From positions 1 to 14,245 of the forward strand of contig JAITVF010000077.1 in the NCBI GenBank assembly GCA_031285945.1: a stretch of DNA of 14,245 nucleotides, in the 5' to 3' direction. This DNA is from Oscillospiraceae bacterium. Lineage in GTDB: Bacteria > Bacillota > Clostridia > Oscillospirales > Ruminococcaceae. Of this stretch, positions 1 through 6,377 are shown one piece after another (within the stretch, counting starts at the first letter, position 1; each line of letters opens with the position of its first letter). Below the pieces are notes generated by a model. The model had not been told where the DNA came from, searched no databases, and saw only the letters and a program-made list of their open reading frames with translations. Made by a program: the position numbers and the translations under genes.

Positions 1-534
1 CGCTCCGGCGGCACTATGGATCGCACCAGGGCCGACCATATGGGGATGCTCGCTACCGTGATGAACTCCCTTGCCCTTGCCGATTCCCTCGAGGCGCTGG
101 GCGTTCCCGTGCGTGTGCAGACCGCCATTACAATGCAGCAGATCGCCGAACCATATATCCGCAACAAGGCGGTTCGCCACATGGAAAAGGGCAGGGTGGT
201 AATATTCGGCTGCGGAACCGGAAACCCATTCTTCTCCACCGATACGGCGTCTGCGCTGAGGGCGGCCGAGATCGACGCCGACATCATCTTAAAGGCGACA
301 CTGGTTGACGGCGTATTCGACGACGTTCCCGAGCTCAAGCCGGACGCGCGTATGTACAGGGAGATCACATTCTCTAAAATGCTGGCCGATAAGCTGGGAG
401 TTATGGACTCGACCGCGGTATCCATGTGCAGGGATAACGGAATCCCCGTATTGGTATTCAATATGCGCGACCCGAAAAATATTGTACGCGCCGTGTCCGG
501 CGAGGCCATAGGCACTATTATAAAGGAGGTATAA
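1..534 (+). CDS. pyrH: UMP kinase (uridylate kinase), 5' end cut by the window
   Basis: PyrH phosphorylates UMP to UDP with ATP in the cytoplasm, in pyrimidine nucleotide synthesis; it belongs to the amino-acid-kinase fold and is usually a UTP-inhibited hexamer. The open frame runs from base 1 without a start, giving 177 residues against a usual length of about 240, so roughly the first 60 (with the P-loop-like N-terminus) lie outside. Visible family motifs are the [21 protein letters not shown] stretch at residues 6-25, the [12 protein letters not shown] nucleotide-binding segment near residue 72, ILKATxVDGVF, and the C-terminal GEAIGTII. The glycine often found before GTG is a cysteine here (FGCGTG). 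The frame ends in TAA and frr follows after three bases, as in most bacteria. Confidence 0.97.
   Translation, partial: RSGGTMDRTRADHMGMLATVMNSLALADSLEALGVPVRVQTAITMQQIAEPYIRNKAVRHMEKGRVVIFGCGTGNPFFSTDTASALRAAEIDADIILKATLVDGVFDDVPELKPDARMYREITFSKMLADKLGVMDSTAVSMCRDNGIPVLVFNMRDPKNIVRAVSGEAIGTIIKEV
522..530 (+). promoter_or_regulatory. Strong Shine-Dalgarno site of frr, inside the 3' end of pyrH
   Basis: AAAGGAGGT lies in the last codons of pyrH (Lys-Glu-Val) and ends seven bases before the TTG start of frr. It is a near-perfect match to the anti-Shine-Dalgarno sequence and fixes the rare TTG start. The embedding implies that pyrH and frr are translated from one mRNA. Confidence 0.85.
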
Positions 535-537
535 CCG

Positions 538-1092
538 TTGGAAGACGTCATGGACGTAATGAAAAGCAGAATGCAAAAGGGCATAGATTACTTTGCAGGC
601 GAGCTTGCGACCATAAGGGCGGGCCGGGCCAATATTTCGGTGCTCGATAAAATCATGGTCGACTACTACGGAACACCCACCCCCATTCAGCAGATGGCCG
701 CGGTGTCGGTGGCGGAGGCCAGGATTCTGGTCATTCAGCCATGGGATAAATCTACCTTTGGGCCTATAGAAAAGGCCATACAGAAATCAGATCTGGGTAT
801 AAATCCCACCAGCGACGGCAACGTTATACGTATAGCCTTCCCCCAGCCCACAGAGGAGCGCCGCAGGGAGCTCTGCAAGGACGTGAGGAAGATGGCGGAG
901 GAAGCCAAGGTGGCGATCCGGGGTATCCGTAGGGACGGAGTAGAAAAGGCAAAGGCCCAGAAGAAGGGCTCTGAAATTACCGAGGACGATCTTAAGAACC
1001 TCGAAAAGGATATTCAGAATCTGACCGACCAGAATATTAAGGAGATCGACCGGATCGCGGCCGCAAAGGAAAAGGAAATTCTCGAAATCTAA
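538..1092 (+). CDS. frr: Ribosome recycling factor
   Basis: RRF works with EF-G to split the post-termination ribosome complex so that subunits can be reused. The protein is 184 residues, the usual length. It shows the full family pattern: an N-terminal helix (KGIDYFAGELATIRAGRAN, about residues 14-32), the compact second domain with VDYYGTPTPIQQMA and QPWDKS near residues 41-72, LGINPTSDGNVIRIAFPQPTEERR near 86-109, and two long C-terminal helices of domain I rich in Lys and Glu. The start is TTG, three bases after the pyrH stop, supported by a strong Shine-Dalgarno site at 522-530. An in-frame ATG four codons downstream (550) is a weaker choice because it lacks that spacing. Confidence 0.98.
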   Translation: MEDVMDVMKSRMQKGIDYFAGELATIRAGRANISVLDKIMVDYYGTPTPIQQMAAVSVAEARILVIQPWDKSTFGPIEKAIQKSDLGINPTSDGNVIRIAFPQPTEERRRELCKDVRKMAEEAKVAIRGIRRDGVEKAKAQKKGSEITEDDLKNLEKDIQNLTDQNIKEIDRIAAAKEKEILEI

Positions 1093-1140
1093 GTAATACC
1101 CGCGAATAAAGCCTGCCAACAGCGCAGGGCGGTAGCGTGA

Positions 1141-1185
1141 ACAAAGAAGCGGGAGGCGCCCGTGCGGCGCTTCCGGCTTCTCTGT
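1141..1185 (+). promoter_or_regulatory. Large stem-loop in the frr-uppS gap
   Basis: Two 20-base arms (1141-1160 and 1166-1185) pair around the 5-base loop CGTGC, with 17 Watson-Crick pairs, one G-U pair and two mismatches. No T-tract follows, so it is not a standard intrinsic terminator. It may be a leader structure, an RNA processing or stability element, or a small palindromic repeat. Its presence argues that 1137-1211 is untranslated leader and not the start of uppS. Confidence 0.7.
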
Positions 1186-1196
1186 ATGTGTCGCCC

Positions 1197-1204
1197 GGAA
1201 AGGA
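1197..1204 (+). promoter_or_regulatory. Shine-Dalgarno site that decides the uppS start
   Basis: GGAAAGGA ends seven bases before a GTG at 1212. The alternative GTG at 1137 has only a weak GGGCGGT upstream, and the extra 25 residues it would add are Ala-rich and encode the stem-loop region. Confidence 0.65.
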
Positions 1205-1211
1205 CAGCATT

Positions 1212-1925
1212 GTGAGCGAGCTAAAAACAGAGCTAATCCCCCGCCATGTGGGCGTTATAATGGACGGAAACGGCCGCTGGGCAAAAAAAAGAGGGCTGCC
1301 GCGCAAGGAAGGCCACATAAGAGGCGCCGAGGTTTTTGGCGATATTGTTCGCCACGCCCAAAAGCTGGGGATAGAGTGGCTAACCGTTTACGCCTTTTCC
1401 ACCGAAAACTGGAACAGGCCGCCCGACGAGGTCCGCTCGATCATGAACCTTTTGCGCGATTATCTTAAGAACGCAGACAGCTACCGCAAGGAAAACATCC
1501 GCACCCTGATCATCGGCGATAAAGAAGGGCTTGACGAGGACTTAAGGGAGCGTATAAAAAAAGTGGAAGAGGGCAGCGCCGAAAACACCGGCATCCATGT
1601 CAACATAGCCCTCAATTACGGCGGAAGAACCGAGATAGTCGGCGCGGCCCAAAAAATAGCCGGGCTGGTCAGATCGGGCGGGCTCGATCCTGAGGAGATA
1701 GACGAGGCGCGCTTTTCAAGCTTCCTGTATACGGCGGGGCAGCCGCCGGTTGATCTTATAATCCGCACCGGCGGGGAGATGAGGGTCTCTAACTTTCTTC
1801 TCTGGCAGGCGGCCTACGCCGAGTTTTATTTTACCGATATCCTGTGGCCAGATTTTAACGGGAACGATTTTGACGGGGCGCTTGCCGCGTATTCATCGCG
1901 CGAGCGCCGTATGGGCGGCGTGTAG
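1212..1925 (+). CDS. uppS: Undecaprenyl diphosphate synthase (cis-prenyltransferase)
   Basis: UppS adds eight isopentenyl units in cis to farnesyl diphosphate, making the C55 lipid carrier for peptidoglycan and other wall polymers. From the GTG at 1212 the protein has 237 residues. It shows the catalytic Asp in MDGNGRWAKKR (Asp18), GHIRGAE, YAFSTENWNRP (about 60-70), LNYGGRTEIV, and the C-terminal IIRTGGEMR and SNFLLWQAAYAEFYFTDILWPDF. In the usual RTSGE motif the Ser is Gly here. The frame is also open from GTG 1137 (262 residues), but the Shine-Dalgarno site and the start of homology (LIPRHVGVIMDG) favour 1212. The gap from frr is about 120 bases and carries a stem-loop. The isoprene substrate comes from the MEP pathway, two enzymes of which are encoded downstream. 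Confidence 0.96.
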   Translation: MSELKTELIPRHVGVIMDGNGRWAKKRGLPRKEGHIRGAEVFGDIVRHAQKLGIEWLTVYAFSTENWNRPPDEVRSIMNLLRDYLKNADSYRKENIRTLIIGDKEGLDEDLRERIKKVEEGSAENTGIHVNIALNYGGRTEIVGAAQKIAGLVRSGGLDPEEIDEARFSSFLYTAGQPPVDLIIRTGGEMRVSNFLLWQAAYAEFYFTDILWPDFNGNDFDGALAAYSSRERRMGGV

Positions 1926-1968
1926 CGGCCGTATAGCGATTTTCACTCGGCAGAGGGCGGGGTAAGAT

Positions 1969-2817
1969 ATGAGGGTGCGGATTCTGACCGGAATTGTACT
2001 GGTACTGGTTCTGGTTGCGGTGTGTCTTTTTTTGGATACGCTGCTGTTCAACGCCGTCATATGCGCTGTTTCGGGGCTTGGAGTTTTTGAGCTTTTGCGG
2101 GCCATGAAGCTTTTGGAATTTAAGGACCTTGTGGTTCTTTCCATGTCTCAGGCGCTTATCATACCCTTTATGAGAGCGGGCTACGTGGAAAGGCTTGGCG
2201 CTCCTATTGTCCTTGCGGTTACCCTGTGCTATTTTGTTCTTATGGTCAAAAACAGCGGCAGGGTCGAGATTGGCAGAATCTCCTCGGTTTTTATGTTCAG
2301 CACCCTGATTCCTTTGTTTTTTTCCTGCGCCGTTTATATACGGGATGACTTTTCGGGCGACGCGAGAAGCGGCTTTTATCTTTTTTTGGCGCTGGGCGCG
2401 GGTTGGCTTTCGGACACGGGCGCCTATTTTGTGGGTACTTTTTTCGGCAGGCACAAAATGATACCGTCGATAAGCCCTAAAAAAACCTGGGAGGGCACGG
2501 CCGGCGGTATTATATTCTGCACCGCCGTTACCCTGCTTATAGGAATGGGAACCGAGCGGTGGCTTTGGGGCGCCGGAATAAGCGCCAGGGTGGATTACCG
2601 GCTTCTTTTCTTCCTTACGCCGCTGTTTTCAGTGGCGGGAATGCTTGGCGACCTGACCGCCTCGGCCATAAAGCGGGAGTTTGGGATAAAGGATTACGGA
2701 AACCTGATGCCGGGACACGGCGGCGTGCTCGACCGGTTCGACAGCGTACTCTTTACCCTGCCCGCCGTCTACACGGCTGTACGATACCTGGAGATTTTAT
2801 CCGTAATGGCTGATTAA
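1969..2817 (+). CDS. cdsA: Phosphatidate cytidylyltransferase (CDP-diglyceride synthase)
   Basis: CdsA is an integral membrane enzyme that converts phosphatidic acid and CTP to CDP-diacylglycerol, the precursor of phosphatidylglycerol and other acidic phospholipids. The 282-residue protein is of normal length and strongly hydrophobic, with about seven or eight likely membrane segments, the first at residues 5-22. The family signature is intact at residues 232-256: SAIKR, then KDYGNLMPGHGG and LDR. Earlier conserved parts are SDTGAYFVGTFFGRHKM (148-164) and SPKKTWEG (169-176). The ATG at 1969 is preceded by GGCGGGGT five bases upstream. It lies between uppS and dxr, the usual Firmicutes order. 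Confidence 0.97.
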   Translation: MRVRILTGIVLVLVLVAVCLFLDTLLFNAVICAVSGLGVFELLRAMKLLEFKDLVVLSMSQALIIPFMRAGYVERLGAPIVLAVTLCYFVLMVKNSGRVEIGRISSVFMFSTLIPLFFSCAVYIRDDFSGDARSGFYLFLALGAGWLSDTGAYFVGTFFGRHKMIPSISPKKTWEGTAGGIIFCTAVTLLIGMGTERWLWGAGISARVDYRLLFFLTPLFSVAGMLGDLTASAIKREFGIKDYGNLMPGHGGVLDRFDSVLFTLPAVYTAVRYLEILSVMAD

Positions 2818-2858
2818 TTGACATATTATGGCTTTTTATCACATAAACTCAACCGAGC

Positions 2859-2864
2859 GGGGGA
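2859..2864 (+). promoter_or_regulatory. Shine-Dalgarno site that decides the dxr start
   Basis: GGGGGA ends seven bases before the ATG at 2872. A TTG at 2818, directly after the cdsA stop, would add 18 residues that do not resemble the Dxr N-terminus. Confidence 0.6.
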
Positions 2865-2871
2865 ATGCTCA

Positions 2872-4047
2872 ATGATAGATGGGGCCAGGCAGGTGGCCGT
2901 TCTTGGCTCCACCGGCTCGGTGGGCAAGCAGGCGCTTGAGGTTTGCCGCAGTCAGGGCATAAGAGTTGCGGCCCTGTCGGCAAGGTTCAATATAGCCCTT
3001 CTCGAAAAGCAGGCGAGAGCCTTTCTGCCAGATATGGTCGCCGTGGAGGACTCGGCCCGCGCGAGCGCCCTCAAAACTGCCCTTGCCGATACCAGCGTGC
3101 GGGTGGCTGGGGGGCCGGGGGCCGTTATCGAGGCGGCGACCATGCGCCGGGCCGATACGGTAGTGTGCGCCATTGTTGGCATAGCGGGCCTTGCGCCCGC
3201 CCTTGCCGCCGCCCGCGAGGGAAAGACTCTGGCGCTGGCCAACAAGGAGTCCCTGGTGGCGGGGGGAAAGCTGCTGACCGAGACCGCAAGAGCGAACGGC
3301 GCGACGATACTGCCCATCGATTCCGAGCACAGCGCGATATTTCAGTGTATGCGGGCGGGCAGGCGGGAGGACGTAACCGGTGTGCTACTTACGGCCTCGG
3401 GCGGGCCTTTTTTTGGAATGAGCGCAGAGGAGCTTAAGTATATAACCCCTGCCCGGGCGGTAAAGCACCCAAACTGGGAGATGGGGGCAAAAATTTCGGT
3501 AGACAGTGCTACCCTTATGAACAAGGGTCTTGAGCTTATTGAGGCCATGTGGCTTTTCGGGCTTTCGGCTGATCAGGTTGAGATTGTCGTACACCGCCAG
3601 AGCGTTGTTCACTCGGGAGTATATTACCGCGACGCGAGCCTTATATGCCAGCTGGGGGTTCCAGATATGCGCTCGGTTATACAGTACGCGCTTACTTACC
3701 CCGAGCGTCTTCCGGTAGAGGGGGTGGGGCGGCTCTCGTTGACCGCCATGGGCTCCCTTACCTTTGAGAAGCCGGACCGCGACGTGTTCACCTGCCTTTC
3801 GGCCTGCGAACAGGCGGCAGCAAGGGGCGGGCTATATCTGGCGGCGGCCAGCGCTGCGGGCGAGGCGGCGGTGGCCCTGTTTCTGGAAGGGAAAATCGGC
3901 TTTTTACATATCGGGGATATAGTGATGGACGCCGTAAACCGGCTGAGTCTCCCCAATGAGTCCGGCCTGGAGTCCGTTATGCAGGCCGACGCGCTGGCTC
4001 GCGGATATGTAAGGGGACAGGCCGAAAGGTACGCGCCTCAGCTATAA
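2872..4047 (+). CDS. dxr: 1-deoxy-D-xylulose-5-phosphate reductoisomerase
   Basis: Dxr (IspC) rearranges and reduces DXP to 2-C-methylerythritol 4-phosphate with NADPH and a divalent metal, the committed step of the MEP isoprenoid pathway. From ATG 2872 it has 391 residues, the normal size. It shows the NADPH-binding GSTGSVG (12-18), ALANKESLV (121-129), the metal ligands in PIDSEHSA (Asp150, Glu152) and NKGLELIEA (Glu221), ASGGPFF (175-181), KHPNWEMGAKISVDSATLMNKG, and QLGVPDM. The motif that normally reads VHPQSxIHSMV is VHRQSVVHSGV here (240-250), and the usual AANE near residue 330 is AAGE. The open frame begins at TTG 2818, but the Shine-Dalgarno site and homology favour 2872. With ispG, it places two MEP-pathway genes beside uppS, which consumes the product. 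Confidence 0.97.
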   Translation: MIDGARQVAVLGSTGSVGKQALEVCRSQGIRVAALSARFNIALLEKQARAFLPDMVAVEDSARASALKTALADTSVRVAGGPGAVIEAATMRRADTVVCAIVGIAGLAPALAAAREGKTLALANKESLVAGGKLLTETARANGATILPIDSEHSAIFQCMRAGRREDVTGVLLTASGGPFFGMSAEELKYITPARAVKHPNWEMGAKISVDSATLMNKGLELIEAMWLFGLSADQVEIVVHRQSVVHSGVYYRDASLICQLGVPDMRSVIQYALTYPERLPVEGVGRLSLTAMGSLTFEKPDRDVFTCLSACEQAAARGGLYLAAASAAGEAAVALFLEGKIGFLHIGDIVMDAVNRLSLPNESGLESVMQADALARGYVRGQAERYAPQL

Positions 4048-4048
4048 G

Positions 4049-4098
4049 AAGCTGTGTTCGTAGGCTCAGCAGCCGTCTTTGCTCTATGAACACAGCTT
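4049..4098 (+). promoter_or_regulatory. Stem-loop in the dxr-rseP gap
   Basis: Two bases after the dxr stop, 15-base arms at 4049-4063 (AAGCTGTGTTCGTAG) and 4084-4098 pair with 14 Watson-Crick pairs and one G-U pair around a 20-base loop. The loop can form a small inner stem (AGC with GCT). The sequence after it, ATAACACTGTTT, is not a clean T-tract, so termination would be partial at best. It may set the relative level or stability of dxr and rseP messages. Confidence 0.65.
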
Positions 4099-4131
4099 AT
4101 AACACTGTTTCCAGACAAAGGGAGTAGCTAT

Positions 4132-5148
4132 ATGACAATTTTGATCGCGGTCCTGGTTTTTGGGGTTCTTATTTTCGCCCATGAGTTTGGCCACTTCGCT
4201 ACCGCCAAGTGGCTTTGCGGAATGCAGGTAAACGAGTTCGCCATGGGTATGGGCCCTAAAATTCTCTCCTGCAAAAAGGGAGAGACGACCTATTCCCTAA
4301 GGCTCTTCCCAATAGGCGGCTTTTGCGCCGTGGAGGGAGAGGACGAGGCAAGCGATAATCCGCGCGCCTTCGCCAATATAAAGATATGGAAGAGGGTTAT
4401 ATTTACCGTAGCCGGTTCCCTTATGAACCTGCTGCTGGGGCTGGTTATTATATTTTATCTCACGACGCAAATGCCCCTAGTAGCCACCACTCAGATCGCG
4501 CAGTTTCAAGAGGGGGCGGTGAGCGGGCAGAGGCTGCGCGAGGGGGACGTTATCCGCCGGATCAACGGCCACAGGGTGGGCTGGGCAAACGATATAAGCT
4601 ATGAACTGATGCGCTCGCGGGACCCCTTGCTTGATTTTGAGGTGGAGCGGGAGGGCGAGATTATTATGGTGCCCGACGTGGAGTTCCTCACCGAGGAGGT
4701 CGAGGGCGCGGGCAGCTTTATAATTCTTGACTTCAAGGTTTACGGCGTGGAAAAAACTCCTTTAATTATCCTTTCAAACACCCTTAACTGGATGAAGTTC
4801 GAAGTGAAAACGGTTCTTGGCTCTCTTCAGGATCTTGTTACGGGGCGGTACGGCCTTAAATCTATGTCGGGGCCGGTGGGCGTTACCACCGCCATAGGAG
4901 AAGCCGCCGGAATGGGCCTTGGCAGTCTTTTGGAGCTTGTGAGCTTTATAACGGTTAACCTGGGCGTCTTCAACCTGCTGCCTCTGCCCGCGCTTGACGG
5001 CGGAAGACTTTTGTTCCTTATAGTCGAGGGGATAAGGCGCAGGCCGCTCCCCGCCAGATATGAGGGCTGGGTTCACGCCGTGGGCTTTGTGCTGCTGATA
5101 GGGCTTATGCTGGCGGTTACGGCCAGCGATATTATTAAGCTGTTCTGA
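4132..5148 (+). CDS. rseP: RIP-type zinc metalloprotease, site-2 protease family
   Basis: A membrane-embedded protease (RseP/RasP family) that cuts transmembrane segments of anti-sigma factors, signal-peptide remnants and similar substrates. It has 338 residues, typical for clostridial members with one PDZ domain. The zinc site HEFGH is at residues 17-21 in the first membrane segment. The MGMGPKILSCKKGET loop follows, a second membrane segment lies at about 91-112, and a PDZ domain at roughly 115-190 (REGDVIRRINGHRV). MSGPVGV is at 245-251 and the second zinc motif NLLPLPALDGG at 281-291, with Asp289 as the third ligand. A last membrane segment is at 316-332. ATG 4132 is preceded by GGGAG. 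Its substrate cannot be deduced here; no sigma or anti-sigma gene is in the window. Confidence 0.96.
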   Translation: MTILIAVLVFGVLIFAHEFGHFATAKWLCGMQVNEFAMGMGPKILSCKKGETTYSLRLFPIGGFCAVEGEDEASDNPRAFANIKIWKRVIFTVAGSLMNLLLGLVIIFYLTTQMPLVATTQIAQFQEGAVSGQRLREGDVIRRINGHRVGWANDISYELMRSRDPLLDFEVEREGEIIMVPDVEFLTEEVEGAGSFIILDFKVYGVEKTPLIILSNTLNWMKFEVKTVLGSLQDLVTGRYGLKSMSGPVGVTTAIGEAAGMGLGSLLELVSFITVNLGVFNLLPLPALDGGRLLFLIVEGIRRRPLPARYEGWVHAVGFVLLIGLMLAVTASDIIKLF

Positions 5149-5178
5149 TACTGTAGCCTTAAAGCGGAGGGCGCTGTG

Positions 5179-6231
5179 ATGAAAACAAGGCGTATAATGG
5201 TCGGGGGTATCGCTATCGGCGGCGGCGCCCCCATTTCGGTGCAATCGATGCTTTGCGCTCCCCCCGGGGATGTGGCCGCCAACATCGCTCAGGCTAAGGC
5301 CCTTAAGGACGCAGGCTGCGATATTCTGCGGGTTGCGGTTCCCACAAGGGAGAGCGTCGCCCTTATTCCGGCCATTAAGGAAGCGGCGGGCTTGCCGCTG
5401 GTGGCCGATATCCACTTCGATTACCGTCTGGCCATTATGGCGGTGGAGGCGGGAGCCGACAAGATAAGGATAAACCCCGGTAACATAGGGGGCGACGATC
5501 ATGTCGGGCAGGTGGCCGACGCTTGCGGTAAACGCGGCATCCCGATCAGGGCGGGGGTAAACTCGGGATCCCTGGATAAGGATATTCTAAAGGCTCACGG
5601 CGGGCCGACCCCGCGGGCCCTTGCCGAAAGCGGATTGCGTCAGGCAAGGCTTTTGGAGCGCTTTGGCTTTAAGGATATAGCAGTTTCCCTTAAATCGAGC
5701 GACGTGGCAAATACGGTCGCCGCCTACAGGATCATTGCGCGGGAGGCTGATTATCCCTTACATATCGGCGTAACCGAGGCGGGAACCGAGCGGATGGGCC
5801 TTATAAAATCGGCTATAGGAATCGGCGCGCTGCTTCTCGACGGTATAGGCGATACGCTGCGGGTTTCACTTACGGCCGATCCCGTCAGAGAGGCGCTGGC
5901 GGGCCGGGATATTCTGCGGACGCTGGGGCTTGCGCAGGGCCCCAATTTCGTTTCCTGCCCAACCTGCGGGCGGTGCAAAATCGATCTGTTCTCCCTGGCC
6001 GAAAGGGTAGAGGAGCGGCTGGGCGGACTTAAAGAGAATATAACAGTCGCCGTTATGGGCTGCGCCGTCAACGGGCCGGGAGAGGCCGCCCACGCCGACA
6101 TAGGGGTGGCGGGGGGCGACGGAGAGGGGCTTTTGTTCGCCAAGGGAAAAATCATAGGCAAGGCTCCATACGATTCCATTCCGGACGAGCTTGAGAGGAT
6201 GGCTAGGGACGTCATTAAAGATAAAAGTTAG
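5179..6231 (+). CDS. ispG: 4-hydroxy-3-methylbut-2-enyl-diphosphate synthase (iron-sulfur)
   Basis: IspG (GcpE) reductively opens methylerythritol cyclodiphosphate to HMBPP, the next-to-last MEP step, using a [4Fe-4S] cluster. The protein has 350 residues, the short bacterial form with a TIM barrel followed by the cluster domain. Conserved parts are VADIHFDYRLA (75-85), KIRINPGNIG (95-104), PIRAGVNSGSLDKD (122-135), VTEAGT with the catalytic Glu200, IKSAIGIGALLLDGIGDTLRVSLTADP (209-235), and the cluster ligands Cys260, Cys263, Cys295 and Glu302 (SCPTCGR, GCAVNGPGEA). An extra Cys266 follows the first pair. The segment after VQSM is LCAPPGD where most relatives have TNTxTxD. A GTG one codon upstream (5176) could also be the start; GGAGG at 5166-5170 fits either. 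Confidence 0.96.
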   Translation: MKTRRIMVGGIAIGGGAPISVQSMLCAPPGDVAANIAQAKALKDAGCDILRVAVPTRESVALIPAIKEAAGLPLVADIHFDYRLAIMAVEAGADKIRINPGNIGGDDHVGQVADACGKRGIPIRAGVNSGSLDKDILKAHGGPTPRALAESGLRQARLLERFGFKDIAVSLKSSDVANTVAAYRIIAREADYPLHIGVTEAGTERMGLIKSAIGIGALLLDGIGDTLRVSLTADPVREALAGRDILRTLGLAQGPNFVSCPTCGRCKIDLFSLAERVEERLGGLKENITVAVMGCAVNGPGEAAHADIGVAGGDGEGLLFAKGKIIGKAPYDSIPDELERMARDVIKDKS

Positions 6232-6264
6232 GGCCTATAGCAATTGATTCCCTCTATTTACCCC

Positions 6265-6294
6265 GGTGTTCCCCGCCGGAAGCGGGGGAGCACC
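6265..6294 (+). repeat. Imperfect palindrome 1 in the ispG-polC leader
   Basis: Arms at 6265-6276 (GGTGTTCCCCGC) and 6282-6294 (GCGGGGGAGCACC) pair around CGGAA, with eleven Watson-Crick pairs, one G-U pair and a one-base bulge. It has no T-tract on either strand. It resembles palindrome 2, 14 bases downstream: both have an outer GTG/CAC pair, a CTTC-like step and a C-run/G-run core. Confidence 0.7.
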
Positions 6295-6307
6295 CACGAA
6301 GTTATAC

Positions 6308-6338
6308 GTGCTTCTCCCCCCTTAGGGGGGAGAAGCAC
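6308..6338 (+). repeat. Perfect palindrome 2 in the ispG-polC leader
   Basis: GTGCTTCTCCCCCC (6308-6321) and its exact reverse complement (6325-6338) flank a TTA loop, a 14-bp perfect stem. The following bases (AGGTAAAAAAAG) do not make a terminator for plus-strand transcripts. Palindrome 1 and a palindrome at 12924-12961 share the C-run/G-run core, so it may be a small dispersed repeat. Confidence 0.8.
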
Positions 6339-6363
6339 AGGTAAAAAAAGAGAGGAATAGGAT

Positions 6364-6371
6364 GGGGGGAG
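6364..6371 (+). promoter_or_regulatory. G-rich Shine-Dalgarno site of the 128-residue gene
   Basis: GGGGGGAG ends six bases before the TTG at 6378. It is an exact copy of bases 6325-6332 in the right arm of palindrome 2, and an exact complement of 6314-6321 (CTCCCCCC) in its left arm. The left arm could therefore hide this site if the palindrome opened. Confidence 0.5.
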
Positions 6372-6377
6372 CTTATT

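Noticed and set aside
2818..2871. A longer dxr start at TTG 2818, directly after the cdsA stop
   Set aside because: The added 18 residues do not resemble the Dxr N-terminus, and a GGGGGA site lies at the right distance from ATG 2872.
4774..5502. Long minus-strand open frame of 242 codons
   Set aside because: It lies opposite rseP and ispG, both fully conserved; its translation is low in complexity and has no family features. The same holds for minus-strand frames at 1855-2454, 6857-7546, 7968-8569 and 9453-9911, which are by-products of GC-rich codon use.
6308..6338. Palindrome 2 as an intrinsic terminator after ispG
   Set aside because: The stem is very stable, but the plus strand continues with AGGTAAAAAAAG and no T-tract. 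On the minus strand the T-run would precede the stem, not follow it.
6240..6340. A CRISPR array or spacer-repeat unit
   Set aside because: There are only two related palindromes with no regularly spaced identical repeats and no cas genes.
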